Below are positions 19,138 through 28,141 of a stretch of 64,000 nt of DNA, one piece after another; within the stretch, counting starts at the first letter, position 1, and every line of letters begins with the position of its first letter. The translations under genes and the position numbers were made by a program. A model generated the notes under the pieces. It was given only the letters and a program-made list of their open reading frames with translations. It did not search any database and had not been told where the DNA came from. The stretch comes from Chromohalobacter sp. 296-RDG (GTDB taxonomy: Bacteria > Pseudomonadota > Gammaproteobacteria > Pseudomonadales > Halomonadaceae): assembly GCF_029889885.1 (NCBI RefSeq), contig NZ_JARANY010000006.1:1-64000 (forward strand), written 5' to 3'.

Positions 19138-20130
19138 CTACCGACGCCGGGATAGCAGTTTGACGAAAGCACGTCCCGCCAACGCCAAGAAGACCGGCGC
19201 GCCAGCGATGAGGTAGAAGTAGTAGGTCACGAAGCGCCAGATGAGCACCGCTGCAGCGGCGCTTTGCTTGCCGATTAACGGCGCCAGCAAGGCAGTGGAG
19301 GTCAGTTCGGCACCGCCTGCGCCCCCAGGCAGAAAACTCAACTGTCCTGCCGCCATGGAGAGCATTTGTACCAGGAAGGTCCAAGCCCAATCGACATGGG
19401 CATCCAGGCCCTGCACGGCCAGATACAGGACGCTGTAACGCAGCATCCAGTGGGTGCAGCACAGGGCGAAGACCGACAACAAGGTCAGACGAGGCAGGCG
19501 TAGCGTCTCGATCAAGGCGTTACGGAAATGCAGCAGGCGGCGAGCGAACCCGAAGCGTGCCTTGCGGCGCACCTTGAACCGCTCGAGCCAGTTGCCGGTG
19601 ACCTGGAGCAGGCGTCCATAGTGGCGTATGACCAGCCACAGCAGGATGAAGCCGCACACCAGCAGCAACGATGGCAAGCCCACCAGCCAGCCGAGGTTGA
19701 GATCGATGGCCTCGATGAGGACATAGAGCGCGACGCCTATCAGCGCGGAAAGAAAGAAGAGCAGGTCAGTCAACTGATCGACGGCGAAGATCGCCGAAGC
19801 CTGCGCGGGCCGAACGCCGCGTCGTGCCAGCAAGCCTAGGAGCGTCAGTAAGCCCCCGGTGCCGCCGGGGGTGGCGCAGATGGCAAACTCGGTAGACATC
19901 ACGATGCCCACTGCGCGCGTCTGACCGAGGTGTCCGGCGCGTCCCGCCAGCAGCAAGCGAAGCCGCAAGGCATTGACGTTCCAGCAGATGACGATCAGCA
20001 GCAGCATAAACGCCAGTTGCTGCAAGGGAAATGAGGCGAGTTCACCGAAAAGTGCGCGCCCGCCGAATAACAGTGGGATACTGATGGCCGCCACCAACCC
20101 GATAAAAAGCAATATCACCAGGCGCTTCAT
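19138..20130 (-). CDS. YbhN/UPF0104-type lipid flippase-like membrane protein
   Basis: The protein has 330 residues and about eight hydrophobic helices, and belongs to the lysylphosphatidylglycerol-synthase transmembrane-region family (without a synthetase domain). Family features include the STEFAICATPGGTGGLLTLLGL segment (about 75-95) and the C-terminal FLPGGAGGAELTSTALLAPL repeat of the same motif. Members are thought to move or anchor lipid-linked substrates across the inner membrane. It starts inside the end of the deacetylase-like gene (ATGA overlap). I infer it exports the product of the glycosyltransferase-deacetylase pair. Confidence 0.85.
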   Translation of the reverse strand: MKRLVILLFIGLVAAISIPLLFGGRALFGELASFPLQQLAFMLLLIVICWNVNALRLRLLLAGRAGHLGQTRAVGIVMSTEFAICATPGGTGGLLTLLGLLARRGVRPAQASAIFAVDQLTDLLFFLSALIGVALYVLIEAIDLNLGWLVGLPSLLLVCGFILLWLVIRHYGRLLQVTGNWLERFKVRRKARFGFARRLLHFRNALIETLRLPRLTLLSVFALCCTHWMLRYSVLYLAVQGLDAHVDWAWTFLVQMLSMAAGQLSFLPGGAGGAELTSTALLAPLIGKQSAAAAVLIWRFVTYYFYLIAGAPVFLALAGRAFVKLLSRRR

Positions 20131-20903
20131 GCGGCGTGCTGCTCCCTCCGGCGTTGCCCCGTCACCCAATCGTACTTGGTGATAGGGCGACGTCCTTCGT
20201 GGATCAGGCGCTCCAGAACCGCGAGCCAGTATGCCTGAACGCTGGCGTGGCGCATGTCCACGGGATGTAGTCCCAGGCGCAGCAGCGGTGCCTGGCGGCT
20301 ACGCCAGCGCTGCGTTTCGCTGGCCAGGCGTGATAGGCCACGACGCCAGGCGCTACGGGCACTCCATACCAGCCCCGGCGCCTCGAGGCGCATGAAGCTG
20401 GGCAGCGTATACAGATGTTGCGGGTCGCTAGTGTAGCAAAAGTCGCGCTGGGCCAGTGCTCGCCGCGCCCCTTGGCTCATGAGCCAGGCTGGCGCCACGA
20501 AGCCGGTGAGTGGCCAGCCCTGTGATCGAAAGAGGTCGATGCCTTTGTCCAGGCGCTGTGCCGCCTCATCTTCGTCGAGAGCGTAGAACTCGCCTTCCCA
20601 GGTGTAAAAGCGCCGCATGAACCAGTCGCGAGGCGTGCGCGGCGCGGGCGCGTCGTCGCAATGATAATAACCGTGCAAGGCCAATTCATCGCCCATGGCT
20701 CGGCGGCGTTGCAAGTGCTCGAGGAAGACGCCGTCGCGGCGGCAGTCGCTGCGATGGTGAAAATCGGGCACCACCAGCCAGGTGATCGGGATCGGACCGT
20801 GTCGATGTGCCAGGGCGTCGACCTTGGCCAAGAAGTTGGTGTAGTCGGGCCAGGTTTCCGGCGCGACATCGTGCAGGACGAGGGAAAGGTGACGATCAGC
20901 CAT
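20127..20903 (-). CDS. polysaccharide-deacetylase-like protein (DUF2334 type)
   Basis: The protein has 258 residues. It has a (beta/alpha) barrel pattern of the carbohydrate esterase 4/DUF2334 group: the N-terminal metal and base region LSLVLHDVAPET (Asp12), a middle ELALHGYYH segment (His pair near 77 and 81), and C-terminal LRLGLHPVDMRH. The expected reaction is removal of an N-acetyl group from a sugar, probably a glycolipid headgroup made by the glycosyltransferase whose 3' end it overlaps by 8 bases. There is no signal peptide, so it should act in the cytoplasm. Confidence 0.82.
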   Translation of the reverse strand: MADRHLSLVLHDVAPETWPDYTNFLAKVDALAHRHGPIPITWLVVPDFHHRSDCRRDGVFLEHLQRRRAMGDELALHGYYHCDDAPAPRTPRDWFMRRFYTWEGEFYALDEDEAAQRLDKGIDLFRSQGWPLTGFVAPAWLMSQGARRALAQRDFCYTSDPQHLYTLPSFMRLEAPGLVWSARSAWRRGLSRLASETQRWRSRQAPLLRLGLHPVDMRHASVQAYWLAVLERLIHEGRRPITKYDWVTGQRRREQHAA

Positions 20904-22014
20904 GCTGAAGGCCCTCCGTGTTGACGCGTTGTCCGGTCAATTCACGATAATGCTTCATCAGGCTGGAGACCACGATATCCCAATCGTGATGGCGTTCGAC
21001 ATGCAGGCGGGCACGACGCCCTTGTTCCTCGGGCGCATTGGCGCAGAGTTCGCGCACGGCGCGTGCCATATCGTCCGCCGAGTGGGGTTCACAAAGCAGT
21101 CCGCAGCCCAGGGGCACATTCTCGGCTAGGGCGCCGGCGCGTGCCGCGACGACTGGAATGCCACTTGCCATGGCTTCCAGGGCGATCAGACCGAACGTTT
21201 CTTGAGTACCGGCATGCAGCAGCATGTCGCTGCTGGCCAACCACTCGGCGACATCGGCGGTGGCCGTGTAGCGGCCGATGACGCTGACGTTGTCAGGAAC
21301 GCGTTGCGGCATCTGCGGCCCGATCAACAGCAGGTGGTAGCCTTTTCCGAGGCGCCGTGCGGTTTCCAACAGAACCGGCAGGTTCTTCTCGCGCGAACCG
21401 CGCCCTACGAAGATCAGCAGGCGCGTATTGTCGTCGAGGCCCAAGCGCTGGCGACAGGTATCTTGGCGGTGCTGGGGCGAGAAGGTCTGCAAGTCGACCC
21501 CCAACGATTGCAGGGCGACATTGTCGAGGCCAAGGCCATTAAGTCTATCGGCGATGACGCGACTCGGCGCGAGGACACGGTTGCAATGCCGGTAGAGGTT
21601 TTCGACATAGCGTTTGAGGGCAATGCGCGTCCAGTTCCCGAGACGGTTGCCGATCAGGCGAGGTAGGTCGGAGTGGTAAAATCCCACTATGGGGACGTCC
21701 AAGGTCCGGCCGGCATCAAGCGCGGCCCAAGCGGTGACGTAAGGATCGCCGGCCTCGATGAGGTCCGGCGCCATCTGAATCAGTTCGCGCCGCCAGCCTT
21801 CTCGCCTCAGGGGAAAGCGATACCCTTGGCTGAAGGGGAGCGGTGGCGCGGGAATTTCATGGATGGACTCACTGACTACATGGCGGGTACCGGGAATCAC
21901 TAGGCTGGACGTCACGCCAGGCAGTGTCGCCAAGCGGTTGCGTTTGGCCTCGAGGTAGGTTCGCACTCCACCGCTGGCAGGTGCGTAAAACATCGTGATA
22001 TCGGTGATATGCAA
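20896..22014 (-). CDS. family GT4 glycosyltransferase
   Basis: The protein has 372 residues and is a GT-B fold retaining glycosyltransferase. The N-terminal domain has the acceptor-site loop PASGGVRTYLEAK (residues 12-24). The C-terminal nucleotide-sugar domain has LIFVGRGSREKNLPVLLE (about 210-227) and the GT4 signature GTQETFGLIALEAMASGIPVVAARAG (about 286-311, containing the E-x7-E motif). No membrane helix is seen. It opens a tightly overlapping three-gene set with the deacetylase-like and YbhN-like genes, which points to an N-deacetylated glycolipid or lipid-linked sugar; the actual sugar and lipid are unknown. Confidence 0.88.
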   Translation of the reverse strand: MHITDITMFYAPASGGVRTYLEAKRNRLATLPGVTSSLVIPGTRHVVSESIHEIPAPPLPFSQGYRFPLRREGWRRELIQMAPDLIEAGDPYVTAWAALDAGRTLDVPIVGFYHSDLPRLIGNRLGNWTRIALKRYVENLYRHCNRVLAPSRVIADRLNGLGLDNVALQSLGVDLQTFSPQHRQDTCRQRLGLDDNTRLLIFVGRGSREKNLPVLLETARRLGKGYHLLLIGPQMPQRVPDNVSVIGRYTATADVAEWLASSDMLLHAGTQETFGLIALEAMASGIPVVAARAGALAENVPLGCGLLCEPHSADDMARAVRELCANAPEEQGRRARLHVERHHDWDIVVSSLMKHYRELTGQRVNTEGLQHG

Positions 22015-22123
22015 AGCGTGACTCCTTGAAACCTTCCCGGTTGGTTACGGAGTGACCGCTCGGGCCCTGACGGGCTTGTCGTAGGAATGTCACCGCGCTG
22101 TCATGAGATTACGCTGGCACATG

Positions 22124-22161
22124 CCATGCCTTGCGTCCACTTCTGGTGACGCAAGACATGG
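22124..22161 (-). terminator. hairpin after the RNase II gene
   Basis: CCATG(c)CTTGCGTC (22124-22137) pairs with GACGCAAG(a)CATGG (22148-22161), 13 pairs with one mismatch, seven bases past the rnb stop. No T-run follows on the minus strand, so it may be a partial terminator or an mRNA 3' end. Confidence 0.45.
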
Positions 22162-22167
22162 CCAGCT

Positions 22168-24108
22168 TCATGCGGCGGGACGTGCGACCAACGAGCGTGT
22201 CGCCTCGACGGCTTCGGCCAGTGCGACCTGAACGCTGTCGCCGAGCTTGTAGCGCGGCTGGCCCTCGATCTGGATACGGCCTTCCTTGTCGTCGATGGCG
22301 ACCTTGTCGCGTTCACTGTGCATGAATGGTGCCGGAACGAACGCCGTGGCACCATTGGCGGAGAGCCGAACCCGCATGCCGCCACGGTTGATGGCGATGA
22401 TCTCGGCGTCGAAAACTTCGCCTTTTTCGGCGGAGGGGCCGAGATAGCGCACGTAGAGCCAATCCTTGACGTCACGTTCCGCCATGCGATTCAGGCGCCG
22501 CCGCTCGGTGAGCTGCTCGGTCAATGCCTGGCTGGCCTCGGCGGGTGCGCTTTCGCCCTTGAGCACGCGCTTGATCAGGCGGTGATTGACCATGTCACCG
22601 TACTTGCGGATGGGCGATGTCCAGGTGGCGTATGCCGGCAGTCCCAACCCGAAGTGCGGGCCAGGCTGGGCGGACATGTTGGTATAGCCCTGGAAACGGC
22701 GCAGGCGTGCGTCGAGCCAGGCGTCCTCGCGTGCTTCCAGGGCGCGGCGCAGCTCGCGGTAGCGCGAGAGTTCCAGCAACTGTTCGCGTTCCACGTTGAT
22801 GTCCTGGGTGGCCAGGAACTCGATCGCCTGATCGGCCTTTTCAGGTTCGAACGCCTGATGCACGTTGAAGATGCCATGGCCCACGTGCGAAGCCAGCAGA
22901 TCGGCGCAGCAGGCGTTGGCTGCGATCATCGACTCCTCGATCATGCGCTGAGCGGTGCGACGTTCCTCGATACGCACCGCCAGCACGTTGCCCGCGTCAT
23001 CGACGTCGAAGGCATAATCGGGACGGTCCTTGAACACCAGCGTGTGTTCCTCGCGCCATGCGTTGCGGGCCTCGGTCATCGCGGCCAAGGCCTTGAGCTG
23101 CGTGGCCATGGCCTCGTCGGCAGGGGCCCAATCGCCTTGGCCTTCCAGCCAGTCGGAGATCTGGTCATACACTAGACGCGCATGCGAACGGACATTGGCG
23201 GCAAAGAAGCGATAGTCGCCGAGAGTGCCGTCGCGCTGGATATCCAATGTGCAGACCAGGGTCGGGCGCTCCTCGCCTTCCTTCAGCGAACACAGCTCGT
23301 TGGCCAGTGTTTCCGGCAACATGGTGACGTTCTGGCCCGGCAGATACACCGTGAAGGCGCGGGTTTGCGCTTCCATGTCGACCGGGTCGCCCTCGCGGAC
23401 GTATGCCGTGGGATCGGCGATCGCCACGCTGAGACGCCAGCCATCTTCGCGTGTCTCGATATGCAGAGCGTCGTCCATGTCGCGGGTCTTTTCACCGTCG
23501 ATGGTGAAAAAGGGCGTCGCGGTCCAGTCCTCGCGCTCGAGACCTTCATCGTGCAGCGGCCACTGCTCGCCGAATTGCGGCGATGCTTGTTCCAGCGCGT
23601 GGCGCGCCAGGGTCACGCGCCACGGCACGGCGGGATTGTCGGCCTTGACCACGAGCTCGTCGACTTGGGCGAAGAACCCGCGGTCGTCGGGCTTGAGCGG
23701 GTGGCGCACCAAGTGTGCCACGACCCAGTCGCCGTCACCGAGCGTACTTTCGTCGAGCGAGTTCTTGAGGCGTGCGCGCAACTGGTTGCTGATCAACGGA
23801 TGGTCGGGAACGACACTGAGGCGCCCATCGCGCTTGACCAGTCGCGCCACGAAACGCTCGAGTCCCGCTTCGAGGAGCGTATCGGGCTCGGCGGAGGTCT
23901 TGTCTCCCTCCTGCTTGACCAGCGCATCGACGCGGTCGCCATGCAGTACCTGCTTCATGGCGGGGGGCGGAACGAAATAGGAGGTGCCGTCCTCGGTTTC
24001 GATAAAGCCGAAACCGCGATCAGTGGCCTTGATCACCCCTTGAACACGCGGGGTGGTTTCACGAATCTGTTGCTTGAGCTGGGCAAGCGCGGAGTTGTTC
24101 TGCAGCAT
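22168..24108 (-). CDS. rnb: exoribonuclease II
   Basis: The protein has 646 residues, close to the 644 of the E. coli enzyme. It degrades single-stranded RNA from the 3' end. The start MLQNNSALAQLKQQIRETTPR matches the RNase II N-terminus, which separates it from the longer RNase R. Cold-shock domains occupy about 20-180. The RNB catalytic domain follows, with the active Asp cluster in DGEKTRDMDDALHIE (about residue 195-210) and LPGQNVTMLPETLANELCSL. A C-terminal S1 domain (FDAEIIAINRGGMRVRL) ends the chain. A longer in-frame extension upstream lacks a plausible start. Confidence 0.95.
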   Translation of the reverse strand: MLQNNSALAQLKQQIRETTPRVQGVIKATDRGFGFIETEDGTSYFVPPPAMKQVLHGDRVDALVKQEGDKTSAEPDTLLEAGLERFVARLVKRDGRLSVVPDHPLISNQLRARLKNSLDESTLGDGDWVVAHLVRHPLKPDDRGFFAQVDELVVKADNPAVPWRVTLARHALEQASPQFGEQWPLHDEGLEREDWTATPFFTIDGEKTRDMDDALHIETREDGWRLSVAIADPTAYVREGDPVDMEAQTRAFTVYLPGQNVTMLPETLANELCSLKEGEERPTLVCTLDIQRDGTLGDYRFFAANVRSHARLVYDQISDWLEGQGDWAPADEAMATQLKALAAMTEARNAWREEHTLVFKDRPDYAFDVDDAGNVLAVRIEERRTAQRMIEESMIAANACCADLLASHVGHGIFNVHQAFEPEKADQAIEFLATQDINVEREQLLELSRYRELRRALEAREDAWLDARLRRFQGYTNMSAQPGPHFGLGLPAYATWTSPIRKYGDMVNHRLIKRVLKGESAPAEASQALTEQLTERRRLNRMAERDVKDWLYVRYLGPSAEKGEVFDAEIIAINRGGMRVRLSANGATAFVPAPFMHSERDKVAIDDKEGRIQIEGQPRYKLGDSVQVALAEAVEATRSLVARPAA

Positions 24109-24226
24109 CGAGACACATTCGGTTGGGGGGAGTAAGTCGATACTATACGGGTTCGTGTATCCCTCGCCAACCAACGCCTGGCGGGGAAAAGCGGGGGATA
24201 AGCGCGATGTCCTGCCGAGCGCTGGA

Positions 24227-24856
24227 TCAGCACAGCGCCTCATCAATCGCCGTATTGCCATCGAGCAGGGAAAACTCATGTTGGCGCAATTCTCGGTTGC
24301 GCATTACCTCGAGCAACGCATGCGCGACATTGGCACGTGAAATACGGTTGTCGTCGGCGTTGGCGATGTCGGTGGTGACGCGTTGCGTTGCGGTCTCATT
24401 GGTCAGTCGGCCCGGCTTGAGGATCACGTAAGGCACGCGCGACGCACGTAGATGCGCATCGGCGGCATGCTTGGCAGCCATGTAAGGGCGCAGCTTGGCC
24501 GGGGCCTCGAGCACCTTGTCGGCACGCATGGCGCTGAGCATGATGAAACGCCCGATCCCCAGCGATGCAGCCAGGTCGACCGCGCTCAGCGCGCCATTTA
24601 GATCGATCATCAGCGTCTTGTCGGGGCCGGTATGGGGTCCCGATCCCGCCGCGAACACCACCTGATCGCAGCCATAGAAAGCATGGCGGAAATTGCTTTC
24701 CAGATCGGCAAGCACCGTTTCGATGCCTCGCGCCTGGAACCACGCCTGCTGCGACGTATCGCGAATCATCGCTCGAATCGGCACGTCGGCCTCATGCGCG
24801 AGTTCACAGAACTGGCGGCCGATCTGGCCGTTGGCACCGATCACTAGCGTCTTCAT
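24227..24856 (-). CDS. NAD(P)-binding atypical short-chain dehydrogenase
   Basis: The protein has 209 residues with a single Rossmann fold. The nucleotide loop is GANGQIGRQ at residues 7-15, and there are VVFAAGSG (about 67-74) and a YMAAKHAAD segment (about 125-133) equivalent to the Tyr-x3-Lys pair. It belongs to the NAD-dependent epimerase/NmrA-like group, similar to YwnB and YhfK proteins, whose substrates are mostly unknown. It is 118 bases upstream of rnb on the same strand. Confidence 0.85.
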   Translation of the reverse strand: MKTLVIGANGQIGRQFCELAHEADVPIRAMIRDTSQQAWFQARGIETVLADLESNFRHAFYGCDQVVFAAGSGPHTGPDKTLMIDLNGALSAVDLAASLGIGRFIMLSAMRADKVLEAPAKLRPYMAAKHAADAHLRASRVPYVILKPGRLTNETATQRVTTDIANADDNRISRANVAHALLEVMRNRELRQHEFSLLDGNTAIDEALC

Positions 24857-25031
24857 GGGGCTCTCCTCAGTATTGTCGATGACTATTGTATGCGGCTCTC
24901 GGTGCCGGTAATCAAGCCCGAGCGATGCTGTCGTCGACCAGCCTTGCCCTCTATTGCTCCATTCTTTTCCCTCTCTTCTCTCTTCCTTCTTATCTCTTCC
25001 GCCTCCCTCTTCATATTCTTCTTAGGCATAG

Positions 25032-25084
25032 ATACCACTATAAGACCAATTGGTATTTGACTGGTATTAAAGAGGCTCTATATT
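25032..25084 (+). promoter_or_regulatory. nag operon promoter with GntR operators
   Basis: TTGACT (-35, 25057-25062) and TATATT (-10, 25079-25084) are 16 bases apart. The core is wrapped in a repeated element: ATACCA (25032-25037), the palindrome ACCAATTGGT (25045-25054), and TGGTAT at 25051-25056 and again at 25062-25067. This fits a repressor that covers the -35 box, most likely the GntR-type regulator encoded immediately downstream. Confidence 0.62.
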
Positions 25085-25118
25085 GGTTACTCAGAATCCG
25101 AAATGAGAGACCGTTTTC

Positions 25119-25859
25119 ATGGACCCACGCTTTGTTGAGATGACGCTGGATCCCGACTTGGCGACGCCGCTTTATCATCAGCTGGCGCGGCAATTGGGCG
25201 ATGCCATCGAGGCGGGGGCCTGGCAGGCCGGTGAGGCTTTACCCTCAGAGCGCGCATTGGCCGAAATGCTGGAGGTTTCGCGTATCACCGCGCGCAAGGC
25301 CTTGGAACGACTCGCCGAGCAGGGGCTGATTCGGCGCACGCACGGTTCAGGTACGTTCATCGCGCCACGCTTCAATCAGCCACTGACGCGTCTGACGAGT
25401 TTTTCCGAGTTGCTGACGCAGCGTGGCTTTACGCCCCGCTCGCGATGGCTATCCCGCCAGTTGGGTATGCCGAGTACCGAAGAGGCCTTGCGTCTCGGGC
25501 TGCATGGTGGCACTCAGGTGGCGCGCCTCAAGCGTCTGCGCCTGGCCGACGACGTGGTGATGGCGGTCGAGGAAAGCTGCTTGCCCGAATCGATACTGTC
25601 CGATCCGGAAGGCGTCGGGCAGTCGCTCTACGCGACGCTGGAAGCGCGCGGCAAGACGGTGGAGCGCGCCCTGCAACATTTGACGGCCGTCAATGCCGAC
25701 GCCGAACTCGCCACCTTGGCCGAAGTGCCCGAAGGCCATGCACTGCTCAAGGTCACTCGCCTTGGCTACCTCACCGACGGCACACCGGCGGAACTCACCA
25801 TCACTTACTGCCGCACCGACTATTACGACTTCATGGTCGAGCTTCATCGGGCTCGATAA
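25119..25859 (+). CDS. nagQ: GntR/HutC-family regulator of GlcNAc use
   Basis: The protein has 246 residues. The N-terminal winged helix is clear (ATPLYHQLARQLGDAIEAGAWQAGEALPSERALAEMLEVSRITARKALERL, about 15-65), followed by a UTRA effector domain (about 85-240, ending TYCRTDYYDFMVEL). Such proteins bind GlcNAc-6-phosphate or GlcN-6-phosphate and release their operators. It heads the nag operon, and the repeated TGGTAT element in its own promoter suggests autoregulation. The start at 25119 is preferred; an ATG seven codons later is possible. Confidence 0.85.
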   Translation: MDPRFVEMTLDPDLATPLYHQLARQLGDAIEAGAWQAGEALPSERALAEMLEVSRITARKALERLAEQGLIRRTHGSGTFIAPRFNQPLTRLTSFSELLTQRGFTPRSRWLSRQLGMPSTEEALRLGLHGGTQVARLKRLRLADDVVMAVEESCLPESILSDPEGVGQSLYATLEARGKTVERALQHLTAVNADAELATLAEVPEGHALLKVTRLGYLTDGTPAELTITYCRTDYYDFMVELHRAR

Positions 25860-25904
25860 TGCGAACGCGCGGCTGCGGGCGCGTTAAATAAATAAGGTAA
25901 GCCA

Positions 25905-27047
25905 ATGCATTACGGTAACATTCTGACCCCAGAGGGCTGGCGCCTCGGCGAGATCCACTGGCGCGACGGACGTATCGCACGCATTGACGGTGCGCCGGTC
26001 GATCCGGCCGACAACGATGCGCCCTATATAGTGCCCGGCTTTATCGACCTGCACGTGCATGGCGGTGGCGGCGCCGACACCATGGAAGGTAGCGAGGCCG
26101 TGGCCATCCTGGCACGTACGCATGCGCGCTTCGGCACCACTAGCCTGCTGGCGACGACCATGACCGATATCGATGCCACGGTGCGCAGAGTGCTCGGCGA
26201 GATCGGTACTTTGATGGAACAGTCACTCGGTGAGGGTGCTCGGGTACTCGGCGTGCATCTTGAAGGTCCGTATCTCAATCCTGGCAAGCTCGGTGCCCAG
26301 CCGCCTTACGCACGGCCGGGTGATATCGCCGAGGTTGACGCGCTGTGCGCGTTGGCGCCGATTCGGCTGGTGACCCTGGCACCGGAACTCTCCGGGCATT
26401 ACGCCTTGATTCGGCATTTGAGCGAGCGCGGCGTGCGCGTGCAACTCGGTCATACCCTGGGCACCTACGAACAGGGCGTGGCAGCGATGGAGCATGGCGC
26501 CTGCGGGTTTACGCATCTCTACAATGCCATGACCGGCCTGCATCACCGCCACCCTGGCATGGCGGGCGCCGCCTTGGCGCATGCCGATTTCGCTGAGCTG
26601 ATCCCCGACTTGTTGCACGTCCATCCCGGGGCGATTCGCGTCGCGCTGAGAAGCATTCCTCGCCTCTATGCGGTTACCGACTCGACCGCTGCCGCCGGCA
26701 TGCCCGACGGTGAGTACCGGCTCGGCGAGCAGGCCGTGACTAAGTGTCTGGGCGGGGTGCGCCTCGCCGACGGCACGCTTGCCGGCAGCACCCTGACCAT
26801 GGATCAGGCGCTGCGCAACTTGGTTGATATCGGCCTGTCGCTTGCCGAGGCCAGCGAACGCGTATCGCGCCATCCTGCCGATTTTCTTGGCCTGCATGAT
26901 CGCGGCCGGCTGGCCGATGGTTGTCATGCCGACCTGGTCGTGCTCGACCGCGACCTGGGCGTCGACTGTGTCTATGTCGAGGGCCAGCACGTGGCCGGCG
27001 AGGATCCCGAAGACGCCCCAACGACGCGCCCAGGAGTTGAAACATGA
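25905..27047 (+). CDS. nagA: N-acetylglucosamine-6-phosphate deacetylase
   Basis: The protein has 380 residues. It removes acetate from GlcNAc-6-phosphate. It is an amidohydrolase barrel with a metal-binding HxH in GFIDLHVHGGGG (His50, His52), a metal Glu in GVHLEGPYLNPGKLGA (about 125), histidines in LGHTLGTY and GFTHLYNAM, and the catalytic Asp in YAVTDSTAAAG. It lies 45 bases after the regulator, with a small GC stem (25863-25886) in the gap. It overlaps the next gene by four bases (ATGA). Confidence 0.95.
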   Translation: MHYGNILTPEGWRLGEIHWRDGRIARIDGAPVDPADNDAPYIVPGFIDLHVHGGGGADTMEGSEAVAILARTHARFGTTSLLATTMTDIDATVRRVLGEIGTLMEQSLGEGARVLGVHLEGPYLNPGKLGAQPPYARPGDIAEVDALCALAPIRLVTLAPELSGHYALIRHLSERGVRVQLGHTLGTYEQGVAAMEHGACGFTHLYNAMTGLHHRHPGMAGAALAHADFAELIPDLLHVHPGAIRVALRSIPRLYAVTDSTAAAGMPDGEYRLGEQAVTKCLGGVRLADGTLAGSTLTMDQALRNLVDIGLSLAEASERVSRHPADFLGLHDRGRLADGCHADLVVLDRDLGVDCVYVEGQHVAGEDPEDAPTTRPGVET

Positions 27048-28066
27048 GTTCGATGATGCTCAGCGAATCGCGCGATGCCCCTGAGCGTGTCGCCGCTCAA
27101 TTGACCCACAACGCCCATCCGCTGATCGAACTCGGCGAGTGGCTGCGGCAATGCGATCCGCACGGTGTAGTCACCGTGGCGCGGGGTAGCTCCGACCATG
27201 CCGCCAGTTACTTCGCCTATCTATGCATGCAGAGCCGAGGGGTTCCGGTGGCTTCGTTGCCGCCATCGCTCACCACCTTGGCGCGGGCGCCGTGGAAGCT
27301 CGATGGCCAACTGGCGCTGGCGATCTCGCAGTCCGGCCAGAGCCCCGATTTGATCGAGACCCAAAAAGCGCTGGCCGCTGGCGGGGCGCAGACGCTGGCG
27401 CTGGTCAATACGCCGCGTTCGCCGCTGGGCGAAGTCAGCGATCGTGAGATTGCGCTGCATGCTGGTGAGGAGCGCAGCGTCGCCGCGACCAAGAGCTACC
27501 TGGCGACGCTATCCGCGTGTGCGCAATTGCTGGGTCACTGGCGTCAGGACCGCGCATTGCTCGCTGCTCTTGAAACGCTTCCCGAACGGTTGCGTGCCGC
27601 AGCAGCGCAAGATTGGTCACCAGCCATCGAGGCGCTGCGCGATGTCGACCAGTTGATGGTGGTCGGGCGCGGCGCCGGGTTGGCCGTCGCTCAGGAAGCG
27701 GCGCTCAAGTTCAAGGAAACCTGCGCCCTTCAGGCCGAACCGTTCAGCGGTGCCGAGGTCAAGCATGGCCCGATGGCGTTGATTGGCCCTGGTTATCCAG
27801 TGCTGGTGTTCGCCCCGCCAGGACCCGAGCAGGCTGGTCTGCTCGAACTCGCCGAATGGCTTGAAAGCGTCGGCGCACGAGTGCTGCTGGCCGCCGACGA
27901 AGGCGTCGCCCAGCGTGAACTGACACTCGTCGATGCCGGTCATGCGGCGCTGCAGCCGCTGTCGGTCATCCAGAGTTTCTACGTCATGGCCGCCCAACTG
28001 GCGGTGGCGCGTGGCAGCGACCCCGATCAACCACGTCATCTCAAGAAGGTGACCCGTACCCGCTGA
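27044..28066 (+). CDS. nagB: SIS-domain glucosamine-6-phosphate deaminase (NagB-II type)
   Basis: The protein has 340 residues with two SIS (sugar isomerase) domains and no glutaminase domain, related to GlmS C-termini. In nag operons such proteins convert GlcN-6-phosphate to fructose-6-phosphate and ammonia, replacing the classical NagB. Visible motifs are VARGSSDHAASYFAYL (about 45-60), the phosphate loop ISQSGQSPDLIE (about 94-105), and FKETCALQAEPFSGAEVKHGP (about 222-242). The tight coupling to nagA supports this role. Confidence 0.88.
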   Translation: MSSMMLSESRDAPERVAAQLTHNAHPLIELGEWLRQCDPHGVVTVARGSSDHAASYFAYLCMQSRGVPVASLPPSLTTLARAPWKLDGQLALAISQSGQSPDLIETQKALAAGGAQTLALVNTPRSPLGEVSDREIALHAGEERSVAATKSYLATLSACAQLLGHWRQDRALLAALETLPERLRAAAAQDWSPAIEALRDVDQLMVVGRGAGLAVAQEAALKFKETCALQAEPFSGAEVKHGPMALIGPGYPVLVFAPPGPEQAGLLELAEWLESVGARVLLAADEGVAQRELTLVDAGHAALQPLSVIQSFYVMAAQLAVARGSDPDQPRHLKKVTRTR

Positions 28067-28141
28067 GCGCTTTGCGATTCCTTTTCCATTAACAGCTTTC
28101 TCGACAACAGCTTTCTCCACAAAAACAACGCCGGAGGCAAC

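Noticed and set aside
22318-23175. 285-residue plus-strand frame over rnb
   Set aside because: It is antisense to RNase II, whose motifs are complete, and has no recognisable domain.
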